This document shows, piece by piece, positions 15,335 through 23,934 of a stretch of DNA of 64,000 nt. Positions within the stretch are counted from its first letter, which is position 1. Every line of letters starts with the position of its first letter. A program made the translations under genes and the position numbers. Below the pieces are notes generated by a model, which was not told where the DNA came from, searched no databases, and saw only the letters and a program-made list of their open reading frames with translations. The stretch is taken from NCBI RefSeq assembly GCF_027912835.1, contig NZ_CP115768.1:868001-932000 (forward strand). The letters run 5' to 3'. The DNA comes from Paracoccus sediminicola. Its GTDB lineage: Bacteria > Pseudomonadota > Alphaproteobacteria > Rhodobacterales > Rhodobacteraceae.

Positions 15335-16651
15335 ATGGAAGACCTCACGCCAGACCCGAAAACGCTCGACCCGGTTGAGACCGCCTCGCGCGATGAAATC
15401 CAGTCCATGCAACTCGAGCGGCTGAAATGGTCGCTGAACCACGCCTATGAGAACTCGCCTTTCTACAAGACGCGCTTCGACGAGGCGGGGGTGCATCCGG
15501 ACGATCTGCACCAGCTTTCGGATCTGTCGAAATTTCCCTTCACCTACAAGCAGGATCTGCGGGACAATTACCCGTTCGGCATGTTCGCCGTCCCGCGCGA
15601 ACAGCTTGTGCGGATCCATGCCTCAAGCGGCACGACCGGCAAGCCGACCGTGGTGGGCTATACCCGCAAGGATATCGACAACTGGGCCGATCTGATCGCG
15701 CGGTCGATCCGGGCCTCGGGCGGCCGCCCTGGCGATGTTTGCCACGTGGCTTATGGCTACGGGCTGTTCACCGGCGGGCTTGGCGCGCATTACGGGGCCG
15801 AGCGGCTTGGCTGCACCGTGGTCCCGATCTCGGGCGGGATGACCGAACGGCAGGTGACGCTGATCGAGGACTTCAAGCCGCGCATCATCATGGTGACGCC
15901 GTCCTACATGCTGTCGATCCTCGACGAGTTCCGCCGCCGCGGCATGGACCCGCGCGAAAGCTCGATCCAGGTCGGTGTCTTCGGGGCCGAGCCCTGGACC
16001 AACAAGATGCGCGAAGAGATCGAGCAGGTCTTCGACATGCATGCCGTCGATATTTACGGGTTGTCGGAAATCATGGGGCCGGGCGTGGCCAATGAATGCG
16101 TCGAAACCAAGGACGGGCTGCATATCTGGGAGGATCATTTCCTGCCCGAGATCATCGACCCGGAAACCGGCGAGGTCCTGCCCGATGGCGAGATGGGCGA
16201 GCTGGTCTTCACCACGCTGACCAAGGAAGGCCTGCCGATGGTGCGCTATCGCACCCGCGATCTGACGCGGCTTCTGCCGGGCACGGCGCGTTCGGTCCGG
16301 CGGATGGAAAAGATCACCGGGCGCAGCGACGACATGATCATCCTGCGCGGGGTCAATGTCTTCCCGACCCAGATCGAGGAACAGATCCTCAAGATCGCCG
16401 CCCTCGCACCGCATTTCCAGATCGAGCTGACCACCGGCGCGAACCGCATGGACAGCATGACCGTGCATTGCGAATGCCTGCCCGAAAATGCCGATCAGAG
16501 CTCACGCGATGCCGCCGCGAAGGAGCTCGCGCATCATATCAAATCGGTGGTGGGGGTGTCGTCGGCGATCGTGATTCACGACCCCGACGGGGTGGCACGT
16601 TCGGAAGGCAAGGCGAAGCGCGTGGTGGATAACCGCCCCAGGGAACGCTGA
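15335..16651 (+). CDS. paaK: phenylacetate-CoA ligase PaaK
   Basis: The 438-residue adenylating enzyme activates phenylacetate to phenylacetyl-CoA with ATP, the entry step of the pathway. The AMP-binding P-loop SSGTTGKPTV lies at residues 97-106, with YGLSEIMGPG near residue 235 and RTRDLTRLLPG near 305, followed by the short PaaK C-terminal domain. The ATG at 15335 follows GGAGGAGGGG, an excellent ribosome site; upstream codons in the same frame overlap paaI and are not used. The ring-opening genes paaABCDE and paaZ are not in this window. Confidence 0.95.
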   Translation: MEDLTPDPKTLDPVETASRDEIQSMQLERLKWSLNHAYENSPFYKTRFDEAGVHPDDLHQLSDLSKFPFTYKQDLRDNYPFGMFAVPREQLVRIHASSGTTGKPTVVGYTRKDIDNWADLIARSIRASGGRPGDVCHVAYGYGLFTGGLGAHYGAERLGCTVVPISGGMTERQVTLIEDFKPRIIMVTPSYMLSILDEFRRRGMDPRESSIQVGVFGAEPWTNKMREEIEQVFDMHAVDIYGLSEIMGPGVANECVETKDGLHIWEDHFLPEIIDPETGEVLPDGEMGELVFTTLTKEGLPMVRYRTRDLTRLLPGTARSVRRMEKITGRSDDMIILRGVNVFPTQIEEQILKIAALAPHFQIELTTGANRMDSMTVHCECLPENADQSSRDAAAKELAHHIKSVVGVSSAIVIHDPDGVARSEGKAKRVVDNRPRER

Positions 16652-16741
16652 GACAGCGCGCCCGCCCGGCGTGACATTGCCGGGCGAAGGCGTTAAAGCA
16701 CCCGGCGGCGCATCGGGCGCCGCCGCAAGACAGGACAGAGG

Positions 16742-17338
16742 ATGGCCCGCACCCGCGCCAGTGACTTCGCCGAGAAGCAGCAGGAACTGCTGCGCAGCGC
16801 CGCGGCGGTGATCGCGGAATTGGGCATGGACAAGGCCTCGATGGCGCAGATCGCCGACAAGGCCGGCGTGTCGAAAGCGCTGCTGTATCACTATTACCCC
16901 GGCAAGGACGCGCTGATCTTTGCCATCATCGAAACCCATCTGACCGAGGTGGACGAGGCCGTGGCCAGTGCCGACAATGCTGCCTTGCCCGAGCGTGACC
17001 GGCTGCGCGCGCTGGTCGGCGCGGTGCTGGACGTCTATCGAGGTGCGGATAACGAGCATGTCGTCCAGCTTAACGCCAAGCGCGCGCTCACCGAGGATCA
17101 GCGTCAGGCACTCGCCGAGATCGAGCGCCGGATCGTGCGCCGTTTCTCGGTGGTGATCGACCGCATCAACCCCGCGCTTTCCGGGGGACGCCCGCTGTTG
17201 ATGCCCGTCACCATGTCGCTTTTCGGGATGATGAACTGGGTCTATATGTGGTTCCGCGAGGGCGGGCCGGTGACGCGCGAGGATTACGCCGATATCGCCA
17301 CGACTCTGATCCTCGAAGGGGTGAAGGCCGTCCGCTGA
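16742..17338 (+). CDS. TetR family regulator, probable repressor of the paa/liv genes
   Basis: The 198-residue protein has an N-terminal TetR HTH (about residues 12-58, including MAQIADKAGVSKALLYHYYP) and a helical ligand-binding C-terminal domain. It lies 90 bases downstream of paaK on the same strand. TetR proteins of this position (PaaR-like) usually sense phenylacetyl-CoA and release the paa promoter. The palindrome at 14015-14034 is its likely operator. A GGACAGAGG ribosome site precedes the ATG. Confidence 0.9.
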   Translation: MARTRASDFAEKQQELLRSAAAVIAELGMDKASMAQIADKAGVSKALLYHYYPGKDALIFAIIETHLTEVDEAVASADNAALPERDRLRALVGAVLDVYRGADNEHVVQLNAKRALTEDQRQALAEIERRIVRRFSVVIDRINPALSGGRPLLMPVTMSLFGMMNWVYMWFREGGPVTREDYADIATTLILEGVKAVR

Positions 17339-17480
17339 TCGCCGGCTCGGACAGTGCCGATGCCGATTTTTGGGCCCGTTGCCGCCAATATCGCCGCAAG
17401 CGAGTTGCCTCTTCGCGGCGAAACGGGCAAATGCGAGACATCACCGCGCTTATATGATAGAGAACTGGCCAGGTAGAAGA

Positions 17481-17900
17481 ATGGATATTCGCAAGATCAA
17501 CGACCGCATCTCTGTCTCGCCGCAGATCGACCCCGCGGATCTGGCCGAGCTTGCAAAGGCGGGCTATCGCAGCGTCATCTGCAACCGCCCCGATGGCGAA
17601 GAAGCCGGGCAGCCCGGTCAGGACCAGATCGCAGAGGCGGCGAAAGCGGCGGGGCTGGAATTCCGCGCGCTTCCGGTGGTGCCGGGGCAGCTCGATGCCG
17701 GGCTTGTGTCGCGCTTCGGCGAGGCTCTGGACGAGATGCCGCAGCCGATTCTGGCCTATTGCCGCTCGGGCACGCGCTCGGCGACGGTCTGGGCGCTGTC
17801 GCAATCGGGCAAGCAGCCGCGCCAGGACATCCTGCGCATGGGCCGCGATGCGGGTTATGATCTGGGCGGCATTGCCGAGGCGCTGCACGACCCGGAATAA
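17481..17900 (+). CDS. TIGR01244/DUF442 family phosphatase-like protein
   Basis: This 139-residue protein has the DUF442 layout: MDIRKINDRISVSPQID, GYRSVICNRPDGEEAGQPG, and a cysteine phosphatase-like loop AYCRSGTRSATVWALS near residue 93, in the Cys-x5-Arg form (Cys-Arg-Ser-Gly-Thr-Arg-Ser). The family is related to dual-specificity phosphatases and is found fused or next to sulfur-metabolism hydrolases (Blh-like). The substrate is unknown. The start at 17481 follows AGGTAGAAGA; upstream codons lack coding character. Confidence 0.85.
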   Translation: MDIRKINDRISVSPQIDPADLAELAKAGYRSVICNRPDGEEAGQPGQDQIAEAAKAAGLEFRALPVVPGQLDAGLVSRFGEALDEMPQPILAYCRSGTRSATVWALSQSGKQPRQDILRMGRDAGYDLGGIAEALHDPE

Positions 17901-17901
17901 T

Positions 17902-18564
17902 CTAGCGCAGCGTGGCCGACCAGTCGCCGCGCTCCAGCATCCACTGGCCGATGCGGTTCATATTGTCGGTGGCGATCAGCAGCGCAAAGATCAGCAGCCC
18001 GAACCCCGCCGCAATCCGCAGCGCGCGCAGGCGGGGCAGTTTCGGGATCACGGCGGGTAGGCCCCAGCCGATGACGACAAAGGGCAGGGCCATCCCCGCG
18101 CCATAGACGAGCAGCAGCGCCAGCCCCGAAGCGGGCGCCCGGCTGGCAATCCCGATCAATCCGGCGAGGCTCGGCCCGATACAGGGAATCCAGCCAAAGC
18201 CGAAACTCGCCCCCAGGGCCGCGGCCCAGGGCAGAGAGGCCGGGCCGGACATGTCACGCGACCCGAGCACGCCCATCGCCGCCATCAGGATCAGCCCCGC
18301 CGCGATCAACCTGAGCACCGGCAGCCAGGCGATGAAGACCCGCCCGGCGCTGCTCCCGCCCATGCAGCTGAGCACGAAGACCGCGATCAGCCCCGCCGCG
18401 AAGGCCAGCGGGACGGTCGGATCAATCTGCCGCCGCGCCGGCCCGTGCGTCAGCGCGCGGCCGGTGACGAGACAGAGATAGAAGGGCAGCATCGGCAGCA
18501 CGCAGGGCGTCAGCACCGACAGCAATCCTGCCGCAAACATCTCTGCCACGCCGATCGCGGTCAT
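17902..18564 (-). CDS. CcdA/DsbD-type transmembrane thiol-disulfide carrier
   Basis: The 220-residue membrane protein has six predicted helices. The first contains LLSVLTPCVLPMLPFYL (redox cysteine with the two prolines) and the fourth GFGWIPCIGPSLAGLIG, the paired cysteine of the DsbD/CcdA family. It would pass reducing equivalents across the inner membrane for cytochrome c assembly or periplasmic thiol repair. I use the ATG at 18564, which follows AGAGGG, not the longer open frame. It is convergent with the DUF442 gene and divergent from the S4 gene. Confidence 0.88.
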   Translation of the reverse strand: MTAIGVAEMFAAGLLSVLTPCVLPMLPFYLCLVTGRALTHGPARRQIDPTVPLAFAAGLIAVFVLSCMGGSSAGRVFIAWLPVLRLIAAGLILMAAMGVLGSRDMSGPASLPWAAALGASFGFGWIPCIGPSLAGLIGIASRAPASGLALLLVYGAGMALPFVVIGWGLPAVIPKLPRLRALRIAAGFGLLIFALLIATDNMNRIGQWMLERGDWSATLR

Positions 18565-18631
18565 GATCTTCACCCTCTTGCGAACCTGACAGGGCTTGCG
18601 GCGGGATCGCCCATCCGTCAAGCCTTGGCGC

Positions 18632-18943
18632 ATGGAGACGGTGAGGCTGGACAAGTTTCTCTGGGCAGCGCGGTTCTACAAGACCCGCGCGCTCGCTCAG
18701 CAGATGATCGAGAAGGGACGCGTCAGAATCGACGGCGCGCGGGTAAAGCCGGCCCGCGCCTTGCGCCCCGGCGTGGTGCTGGAACTGCGCCAGGGCAGCA
18801 CGCGCCGCCGCGTCGAGGTGCTTTCCCTCTCGGATCTGCGCGGCCCGGCAGCCGAGGCGCAGCGCCTCTATCGCGACCTGACCGAGCCCGCGCGGCTGGG
18901 TCTGTTCGACGGGATGGATGACGATGAGGATGACGATCTCTGA
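18632..18943 (+). CDS. hslR: S4-domain RNA-binding protein, HslR (Hsp15) type
   Basis: This short, basic 103-residue protein has an S4 domain at residues 4-65 (VRLDKFLWAARFYKTRALAQ, then GRVRIDGARVKPA) and a highly acidic tail (DDDEDDDL). Hsp15 binds the free 50S subunit carrying nascent chain and helps recycle stalled ribosomes. The ATG at 18632 gives the canonical start; the 68 bases to the divergent ccdA-like gene hold both promoters. Confidence 0.88.
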   Translation: METVRLDKFLWAARFYKTRALAQQMIEKGRVRIDGARVKPARALRPGVVLELRQGSTRRRVEVLSLSDLRGPAAEAQRLYRDLTEPARLGLFDGMDDDEDDDL

Positions 18944-18992
18944 TCGCCGCAGGGGTGTCTGCCGCCCAATTCGTCGCATTTGCCGTTGGATT

Positions 18993-19068
18993 TGGTAGGC
19001 CCGGAGGGACTTGAACCCCCAACCAAGGCGTTATGAGCGCCCTGCTCTGACCATTGAGCTACAGGCCC
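18993..19068 (-). tRNA. tRNA with anticodon CAT, most likely tRNA-Ile2 (lysidine-modified)
   Basis: The reverse strand folds as a 76-nt cloverleaf: acceptor GGGCCTG with CGGGCCT (G1-U72 and U6-G67 wobbles), D-arm AGCTCAATGGTCAGAGCA, anticodon stem-loop GGGCGCT-CAT-AACGCC, T-arm GGGGG-TTCAAGT-CCCTC, discriminator A and an encoded CCA. It lacks initiator features. Overall sequence resembles the bacterial Ile2 gene rather than elongator Met, but the anticodon alone cannot separate them. Confidence 0.9.
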
Positions 19069-19085
19069 AGCCAGTGATCCCGTCT

Positions 19086-19114
19086 TGACTAGTCAGCAAG
19101 AGCGCGGGGGTCAA
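19086..19114 (-). promoter_or_regulatory. probable promoter of the tRNA gene
   Basis: Read leftward, TTGACC (19109-19114) is followed after 17 bases by TAGTCA (19086-19091), 18 bases before the mature tRNA 5' end. Confidence 0.5.
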
Positions 19115-19115
19115 G

Positions 19116-19175
19116 CATCAGCGCCCTTTGGATCAGCGCCCATTGCATCAGCGCCCTTTGCATCAGCGCATTGCC
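19116..19175. repeat. tandem 15-bp repeat, four copies
   Basis: The copies are CATCAGCGCCCTTTG, GATCAGCGCCCATTG, CATCAGCGCCCTTTG and CATCAGCGCATTGCC. Copies 1 and 3 are identical, copy 2 differs at two positions, and copy 4 diverges at its end. The array fills the interval between the tRNA -35 and the purM -35. A 15-base period preserves frame, but no convincing gene covers it. Confidence 0.85.
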
Positions 19176-19199
19176 TGAGCGCGGAGGGTGCTGTATCGG
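19171..19199 (+). promoter_or_regulatory. probable purM promoter
   Basis: TTGCCT (19171-19176), a 17-base spacer and TATCGG (19194-19199) lie 28 bases before the purM ATG. The -35 overlaps the last tandem-repeat copy. Confidence 0.4.
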
Positions 19200-19226
19200 A
19201 AACCCGACTTTACGAAAGGGGAACCG

Positions 19227-20273
19227 ATGTCCGAGCGCAGCAAAGGTCTGTCTTACGCCGAGGCCGGGGTGGATATCGATGCGGGCAATGCCCTCGTGGA
19301 TCGTATCAAGCCCGCCGCCGCCGCCACCAGCCGTGCGGGCGTCATGGCAGGGCTTGGCGGGTTTGGCGCCTTGTTCGATCTCAAGGCCGCGGGCTATGCA
19401 GATCCGGTTCTTGTCGCGGCGACCGACGGGGTCGGCACCAAGCTGCGCATCGGCATCGATACCGGAGAACTGGACGGGCTCGGCATCGACCTTGTGGCGA
19501 TGTGCGTCAATGATCTCGTCTGTCAGGGTGCGGAGCCTCTTTTCTTTCTCGATTACTTCGCCACCGGAAAGCTCGCCGTCGACGAGGCCGCGCGTGTCGT
19601 CACCGGCATTGCCGAGGGCTGCAAACGGTCGGGCTGTGCGCTGATCGGCGGTGAGACAGCGGAAATGCCCGGCATGTATCGCGAGGGCGATTTCGACCTG
19701 GCGGGCTTTGCGGTCGGCGCGATGGAGCGTGGCGCGGAACTGCCTCGGGATGTGGGGGCGGGCGATGTGCTGTTGGGGCTGGCCTCGGACGGGGTGCATT
19801 CCAACGGATTTTCTCTGGTCCGCCGCGTGGCCGAGGCGGCCGGGCTTGGATGGATGGATGCCTCGCCGTTTTCCGGGGGCACGCTGGGGCAGGCGCTGCT
19901 GACGCCGACGCGGCTCTATGTGCGCCAGTCGCTTCAGGCGATCCGCGCCGGCGGGGTGCATGGGCTTGCCCATATCACCGGCGGCGGGCTGACCGAGAAC
20001 CTGCCGCGCATCCTGCCCGAGGGCATGGGCGCAGAGATCGATCTTGGCGGCTGGGATCTGCCGCCGGTATTTCGCTGGCTGTCCGAAGCGGGCGGGATCG
20101 CACCGGCCGAGATGCTCAAGACCTTCAATTGCGGCATCGGCATGGTGCTGGTCGTCGCCGCCGGACGTGCGGATGCGCTGCGCGCGCTGTTGGCCGAGGC
20201 CGGGGAAACCGTGGTCACGCTCGGCCATGTCGCGCCGGGCGAGGGGGTGGCCTATCGCGGCGCGCTTTCGTGA
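19227..20273 (+). CDS. purM: phosphoribosylformylglycinamidine cyclo-ligase PurM
   Basis: The 348-residue enzyme closes the imidazole ring to form AIR, step 5 of purine synthesis. Blocks seen are [20 protein letters not shown] at the N-terminus, [12 protein letters not shown] near residue 65, [45 protein letters not shown] and [17 protein letters not shown] take the ATG at 19227, which follows AAAGGGGAACC; the open frame extends 13 codons further upstream. The stop overlaps the purN GTG start. Confidence 0.97.
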   Translation: MSERSKGLSYAEAGVDIDAGNALVDRIKPAAAATSRAGVMAGLGGFGALFDLKAAGYADPVLVAATDGVGTKLRIGIDTGELDGLGIDLVAMCVNDLVCQGAEPLFFLDYFATGKLAVDEAARVVTGIAEGCKRSGCALIGGETAEMPGMYREGDFDLAGFAVGAMERGAELPRDVGAGDVLLGLASDGVHSNGFSLVRRVAEAAGLGWMDASPFSGGTLGQALLTPTRLYVRQSLQAIRAGGVHGLAHITGGGLTENLPRILPEGMGAEIDLGGWDLPPVFRWLSEAGGIAPAEMLKTFNCGIGMVLVVAAGRADALRALLAEAGETVVTLGHVAPGEGVAYRGALS

Positions 20274-20857
20274 AACGCGTCGCAATCCTGATTTCTGGCG
20301 GCGGCTCGAACATGGTGCGGCTTGCCGAGGCGATGACCGGCGATTATCCGGCGCGCCCGGTTCTCGTCGGTGCGAATGACCCGTCAGCGGGCGGGCTGGC
20401 CAAGGCCGCCGCGATGGGGATCGAAAGTTTCGCCGTCGATCATCGTCCCTTCGGCCGCGACCGTGCCGCTTTCGAGGCCGAACTTCTCCGTCATCTCGAG
20501 GCGGCAGAGCCCGATATTATTGCCCTTGCAGGCTTCATGCGCGTCCTGACACCCGAATTCCTGCGCCACTATGCCGGGCGGATGCTGAACATCCATCCCT
20601 CGCTGTTGCCCAAATATCCCGGTCTGCACACACATGCCCGCGCCATCGCCGCCGGAGACGCCGAAGCGGGGGCGACCGTGCACGAGGTGACGGCGGATCT
20701 CGATGCCGGGCCGATCCTCGGACAGGCGCGGGTGCCGGTCCTGCCGGGCGATACGCCCGATGATCTTGCGGCGCGGGTTCTGGTGCAGGAACACAGGCTG
20801 TATCCGGCGGTGCTCCGCCGATTTGCACAAGGCGACCGGAGACCGGTATTTCTCTAG
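20270..20857 (+). CDS. purN: phosphoribosylglycinamide formyltransferase PurN
   Basis: The 195-residue enzyme transfers a formyl group from 10-formyl-THF to GAR. It starts at GTG 20270 ([14 protein letters not shown]), overlapping the purM stop as GTGA. The catalytic triad of the family is present at Asn107, His109 and Asp145 (NIHPSLLP and TADLDAGPI). Translational coupling to purM is typical. Confidence 0.96.
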   Translation: MKRVAILISGGGSNMVRLAEAMTGDYPARPVLVGANDPSAGGLAKAAAMGIESFAVDHRPFGRDRAAFEAELLRHLEAAEPDIIALAGFMRVLTPEFLRHYAGRMLNIHPSLLPKYPGLHTHARAIAAGDAEAGATVHEVTADLDAGPILGQARVPVLPGDTPDDLAARVLVQEHRLYPAVLRRFAQGDRRPVFL

Positions 20858-20933
20858 CCCTCTCACCGCGCGCGGCGTGTTGAACGTGGTGCGGTTTTCC
20901 GGCAGGCTCGACGGATCAAGCCGAGGATGCCAG

Positions 20934-21695
20934 ATGACAACTTCCCCACGCGTCGGCCTGTTCGTGACCTGCCTCGTCGATGCGATGCGGCCCCGGATCG
21001 GCTTTGCCACCATCCGGTTGCTGGAACAGGCAGGTTGTCAGGTCGAGGTGCCCCGCGCGCAGACCTGCTGCGGTCAGCCCGGCGGCAATAGCGGTGACAA
21101 GCGCGGCGCGGAAGCGCTGGCGAAACAGGTGATCGAGACTTTCGAGGGTTATGACTATCTCGTGGGTCCATCAGGCTCCTGCGTCGGACAGATCCGGGCC
21201 TATCCGTCGCTGATGCGGGACGCGGAATGGCGGCGGCGGGCCGAGGATCTGGCGGCGCGCGCCTTCGAGATCGTCGGCTTTCTGCATGACGTGATGGGCT
21301 GGCGGCCAGAGATGCTGCGGCTGGAAGCGAGCGCGACCTATCATGACAGTTGCTCGGGGCTGCGCGAACTGGGGATCGAGCGCCAGCCCCGCGCCCTGCT
21401 GGAACAGGTCGAGGGGCTGGAGCTGCGCGATCTGGAAGGCGCCAATGTCTGCTGCGGTTTCGGCGGCACGTTCTGCGTGAAATATCCCGAAATCTCGACC
21501 GCGATCGTTTCCGAGAAGACGAAGAACATTCGCGATACCGGCGCCGATCTGCTGTTGGCGGGGGATCTCGGCTGCCTGATGAACATGGCCGGCCGGCTGC
21601 GCCGCGAGGGGGCGGCGACGCGCTGCTTCCACACCGCCGAGCTGCTTGCCGGCATGGCGGACGGGCCGGCCATCGGCGAGGAGGACGAAAGATGA
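20934..21695 (+). CDS. lutA: lactate utilization protein A, CCG-domain Fe-S oxidoreductase subunit
   Basis: The 253-residue protein has two CCG-type cysteine repeats (QTCCGQPGGNSGDK near residue 42 and GANVCCGFGGTFCVKYPE near residue 175), the hallmark of LutA/LldE. With LutB and LutC it oxidises L-lactate to pyruvate in the cytoplasm. The ATG at 20934 follows GAGGATGCC. It lies 76 bases after purN and overlaps lutB by 4 bases. Confidence 0.92.
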   Translation: MTTSPRVGLFVTCLVDAMRPRIGFATIRLLEQAGCQVEVPRAQTCCGQPGGNSGDKRGAEALAKQVIETFEGYDYLVGPSGSCVGQIRAYPSLMRDAEWRRRAEDLAARAFEIVGFLHDVMGWRPEMLRLEASATYHDSCSGLRELGIERQPRALLEQVEGLELRDLEGANVCCGFGGTFCVKYPEISTAIVSEKTKNIRDTGADLLLAGDLGCLMNMAGRLRREGAATRCFHTAELLAGMADGPAIGEEDER

Positions 21696-23113
21696 GCGCG
21701 CCGCAGATGCAGGACAGCTTCAAGGCCCGTGCGAAGGCGGCGATCGGCGACGGTAATCTCAAGACCGCCATCGACCGGACCACAAACACCGCCCAGACCA
21801 AGCGCGCTGCCGCAGTTGCGGCCTTTCCCGAATTTCAGGCCGCACGCGCCCGCGCCGCCGCGATCAAGGATCACGTCATCGCGCATATGGACCATTATCT
21901 GGCCGAGTTCGAGCGCAATGCCACAGCCGCCGGCGCAAAGCTGCATTGGGCGCGCGACGCCGCAGAAGCGGCCGAGATCGTCACCGGCATCTGCCGCGCG
22001 GCAGAGGCCCAGATTGTGACCCGCTCCAAATCCATGCTGGGCGAGGAAATCGGTCTGCCCCACGCTCTCGAAGATGCCGGGGTCGAGCGGGTGGAGACGG
22101 ATCTTGCCGAGCACATCATTCAGCTTGCCGGAGAACGTCCCAGCCATATCATCTGGCCCGCCATGCACCGCACCCGCGAGGATGTCGCGGCGCTGTTTGG
22201 CAAGGACCATCAGCCGCCGCCCGATGCCGATGACCCCGAATCGATGGTCGCCTCGGCCCGGCGGGTGCTGCGCGAGAAATTTCTCGCCGCGGATGTCGGG
22301 ATCTCGGGGGCGAATTTCCTCGTGGCGGATACCGGCGCGACCTGCACCGTTACCAATGAGGGCAATGCCGAGCTGACCACCACGCCGCCCCGCGTTCATA
22401 TCGTCACGGCGGGGATCGAAAAGCTGGTGCCTTCGACCGCGCATGCCATGGCGCTGCTGCGCGTGCTCGTGCGCTCGGCCACGGGCGGAGAGGTCACGCA
22501 GTACACGACGTTTCACTGCGGCCCGAAACGCGCCGGCGATGCCGATGGGCCGTCAGAGATGCATATCGTGCTGGTGGATAACGGCCGCTCGCGCATGCTG
22601 GGGGACGAGTTCCGCGAGATGTTGCGCTGCATCCGCTGCGGCGCCTGCATGAACCATTGCGTGGTCTATCGCCAGATCGGCGGCCACGCTTATGGCGGCG
22701 TCTATCCTGGCCCGATGGGGGCGGTGCTGACCCCGGTTCTGGACGGTCTCGCCCCAAGCCGGGACCTGCCGCAGGCCTGCACCATGAACGGGCGTTGCGA
22801 AGAGGTCTGCCCGGTCAGGATTCCGCTGAAGACAATGCTGAAGGCATGGCGCTATCGGTCATGGGACAGCCAGCAGGAGGCCGGGGTGATGCGTTTCGGG
22901 CTCGGTCTGTGGGGTTTCGCGGCGCGGCGGCCGTGGCTTTATCATCTCGGCACGCGGCTGGCGCTGCCGGTGATGAGGCGCTTCGGGCGCAAGGGCTGGA
23001 TTTCGCGCATGCCGTTTGCCGGAGGCTGGACCGAGACGCGCGATCTGCCTGCCCCGGCGGCGCGCAGCTTCATGTCGCAATATCGCAAGCACGGCAAGGG
23101 AGGCCCCGAATGA
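21692..23113 (+). CDS. lutB: lactate utilization protein B, ferredoxin-type subunit
   Basis: The 473-residue subunit has an N-terminal DUF162-like domain (TNTAQTKRAAAVAAFPEF, later DTGATCTVTNEGNAELT) and two cysteine clusters, CIRCGACMNHC near residue 312 and CTMNGRCEEVCPV near residue 363, for 4Fe-4S centres. The C-terminus is the DUF3390-type tail (GGWTETRDLPAPAARSF). The ATG overlaps the lutA stop, and the stop overlaps lutC. Confidence 0.94.
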   Translation: MSAPQMQDSFKARAKAAIGDGNLKTAIDRTTNTAQTKRAAAVAAFPEFQAARARAAAIKDHVIAHMDHYLAEFERNATAAGAKLHWARDAAEAAEIVTGICRAAEAQIVTRSKSMLGEEIGLPHALEDAGVERVETDLAEHIIQLAGERPSHIIWPAMHRTREDVAALFGKDHQPPPDADDPESMVASARRVLREKFLAADVGISGANFLVADTGATCTVTNEGNAELTTTPPRVHIVTAGIEKLVPSTAHAMALLRVLVRSATGGEVTQYTTFHCGPKRAGDADGPSEMHIVLVDNGRSRMLGDEFREMLRCIRCGACMNHCVVYRQIGGHAYGGVYPGPMGAVLTPVLDGLAPSRDLPQACTMNGRCEEVCPVRIPLKTMLKAWRYRSWDSQQEAGVMRFGLGLWGFAARRPWLYHLGTRLALPVMRRFGRKGWISRMPFAGGWTETRDLPAPAARSFMSQYRKHGKGGPE

Positions 23114-23769
23114 CCGCGCGCGACGATATTTTCGCCGCCATCGGGCGCGGTCTCACCCGGGGTCAGGACGGGGCGCTGCCGCGCCGCAGCCGCGATGAGA
23201 TCCGCGGCGAGGCGGCAGGGCTGCTGCATGATCTCGATGAGATCCGTCCCGATCTGACCGGCGCGGATGCGGTGGCCGCCTTTATCGCCAAATGCGCCAT
23301 GCCTGCGCTTGGCGTGACGCTCGACCGGGTCTCGGGGTGGAAGGGTTTGCCCGAAGCCGTTGCCGCCTATCTGGACCGGCATGATCTGCCGCGCCGTCTG
23401 GCCGTCACCGGGGATGAGAGGCTGACGGCGATTGGCGGGGCAGGGATCGAGACCCATCCCGACTGCGCGCCGGACGAGGCAGCGGCCATGTCGGTGGCCG
23501 ATTGGGCTGTGGGCGAGACCGGCTCGGTGATCCTGCACAGCTCGGCAACGCAGCCGGTGCTGCACGCTCTGCTGCCGCGTCACTGGCTGGTCGTGGTCGA
23601 AGAGCGGCTCGTGCTGCCCTATCTGGACGACTACGCGACCTATGCCGCGCTCGGGCCGCGTAACGCGGTGATGATCACCGGCTCCTCCGGCACCACCGAT
23701 ATCGAAGGGTTTTTCGTGCGCGGCGCGCATGGGCCGGGCTTTGTGCATGTGTTGCTGATCGCATCCTGA
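23110..23769 (+). CDS. lutC: lactate utilization protein C
   Basis: This 219-residue protein is a single LutC/YkgG (DUF162) domain. Key blocks are ADWAVGETGSVILHSSATQP near residue 137 and ITGSSGTTDIEGFFVRGAHG near residue 195. It is the last gene of lutABC. No lactate permease gene is next to it. Confidence 0.92.
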   Translation: MTARDDIFAAIGRGLTRGQDGALPRRSRDEIRGEAAGLLHDLDEIRPDLTGADAVAAFIAKCAMPALGVTLDRVSGWKGLPEAVAAYLDRHDLPRRLAVTGDERLTAIGGAGIETHPDCAPDEAAAMSVADWAVGETGSVILHSSATQPVLHALLPRHWLVVVEERLVLPYLDDYATYAALGPRNAVMITGSSGTTDIEGFFVRGAHGPGFVHVLLIAS

Positions 23770-23822
23770 GCGCAAGCGGCTGCACGTCGCGCGCCGCGGC
23801 GCGCCGCCGCCATGTCGCATCG

Positions 23823-23840
23823 CTGTCACAGAACTGTCTT
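23823..23840 (+). promoter_or_regulatory. Pho box upstream of sqdB
   Basis: CTGTCAC-AGAA-CTGTCTT is two 7-base direct repeats with a 4-base spacer, the PhoB-binding layout (alphaproteobacterial consensus CTGTCAT-N4-CTGTCAT). It lies 94 bases before the sqdB ATG and no usual -35 is visible, as expected for a PhoB-activated promoter. Confidence 0.7.
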
Positions 23841-23869
23841 GCAGGGGTGGTACCCGGCCTTTACTCATC

Positions 23870-23886
23870 AGTGCCAAATCGGCACT
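23870..23886. repeat. inverted repeat in the sqdB leader
   Basis: AGTGCC-AAATC-GGCACT forms a perfect 6-pair dyad about 50 bases before the sqdB start. It could be an operator or a leader hairpin; no T-run follows. Confidence 0.4.
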
Positions 23887-23934
23887 TGCGCGCCGGTCCG
23901 ACATGGCGGCGAAGGCAGTAAGGAAAGGCTCATC

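Noticed and set aside
18993-19068. tRNA-Met (elongator or initiator)
   Set aside because: Lacks the initiator C1-A72 mismatch type and overall looks like bacterial tRNA-Ile2; elongator Met cannot be fully excluded by eye.
19116-19175. CRISPR array
   Set aside because: Head-to-tail 15-base units with no spacers and no cas genes.
20858-20933. Regulatory element before lutA
   Set aside because: Only 76 bases with a ribosome site; no operator-like dyad seen.
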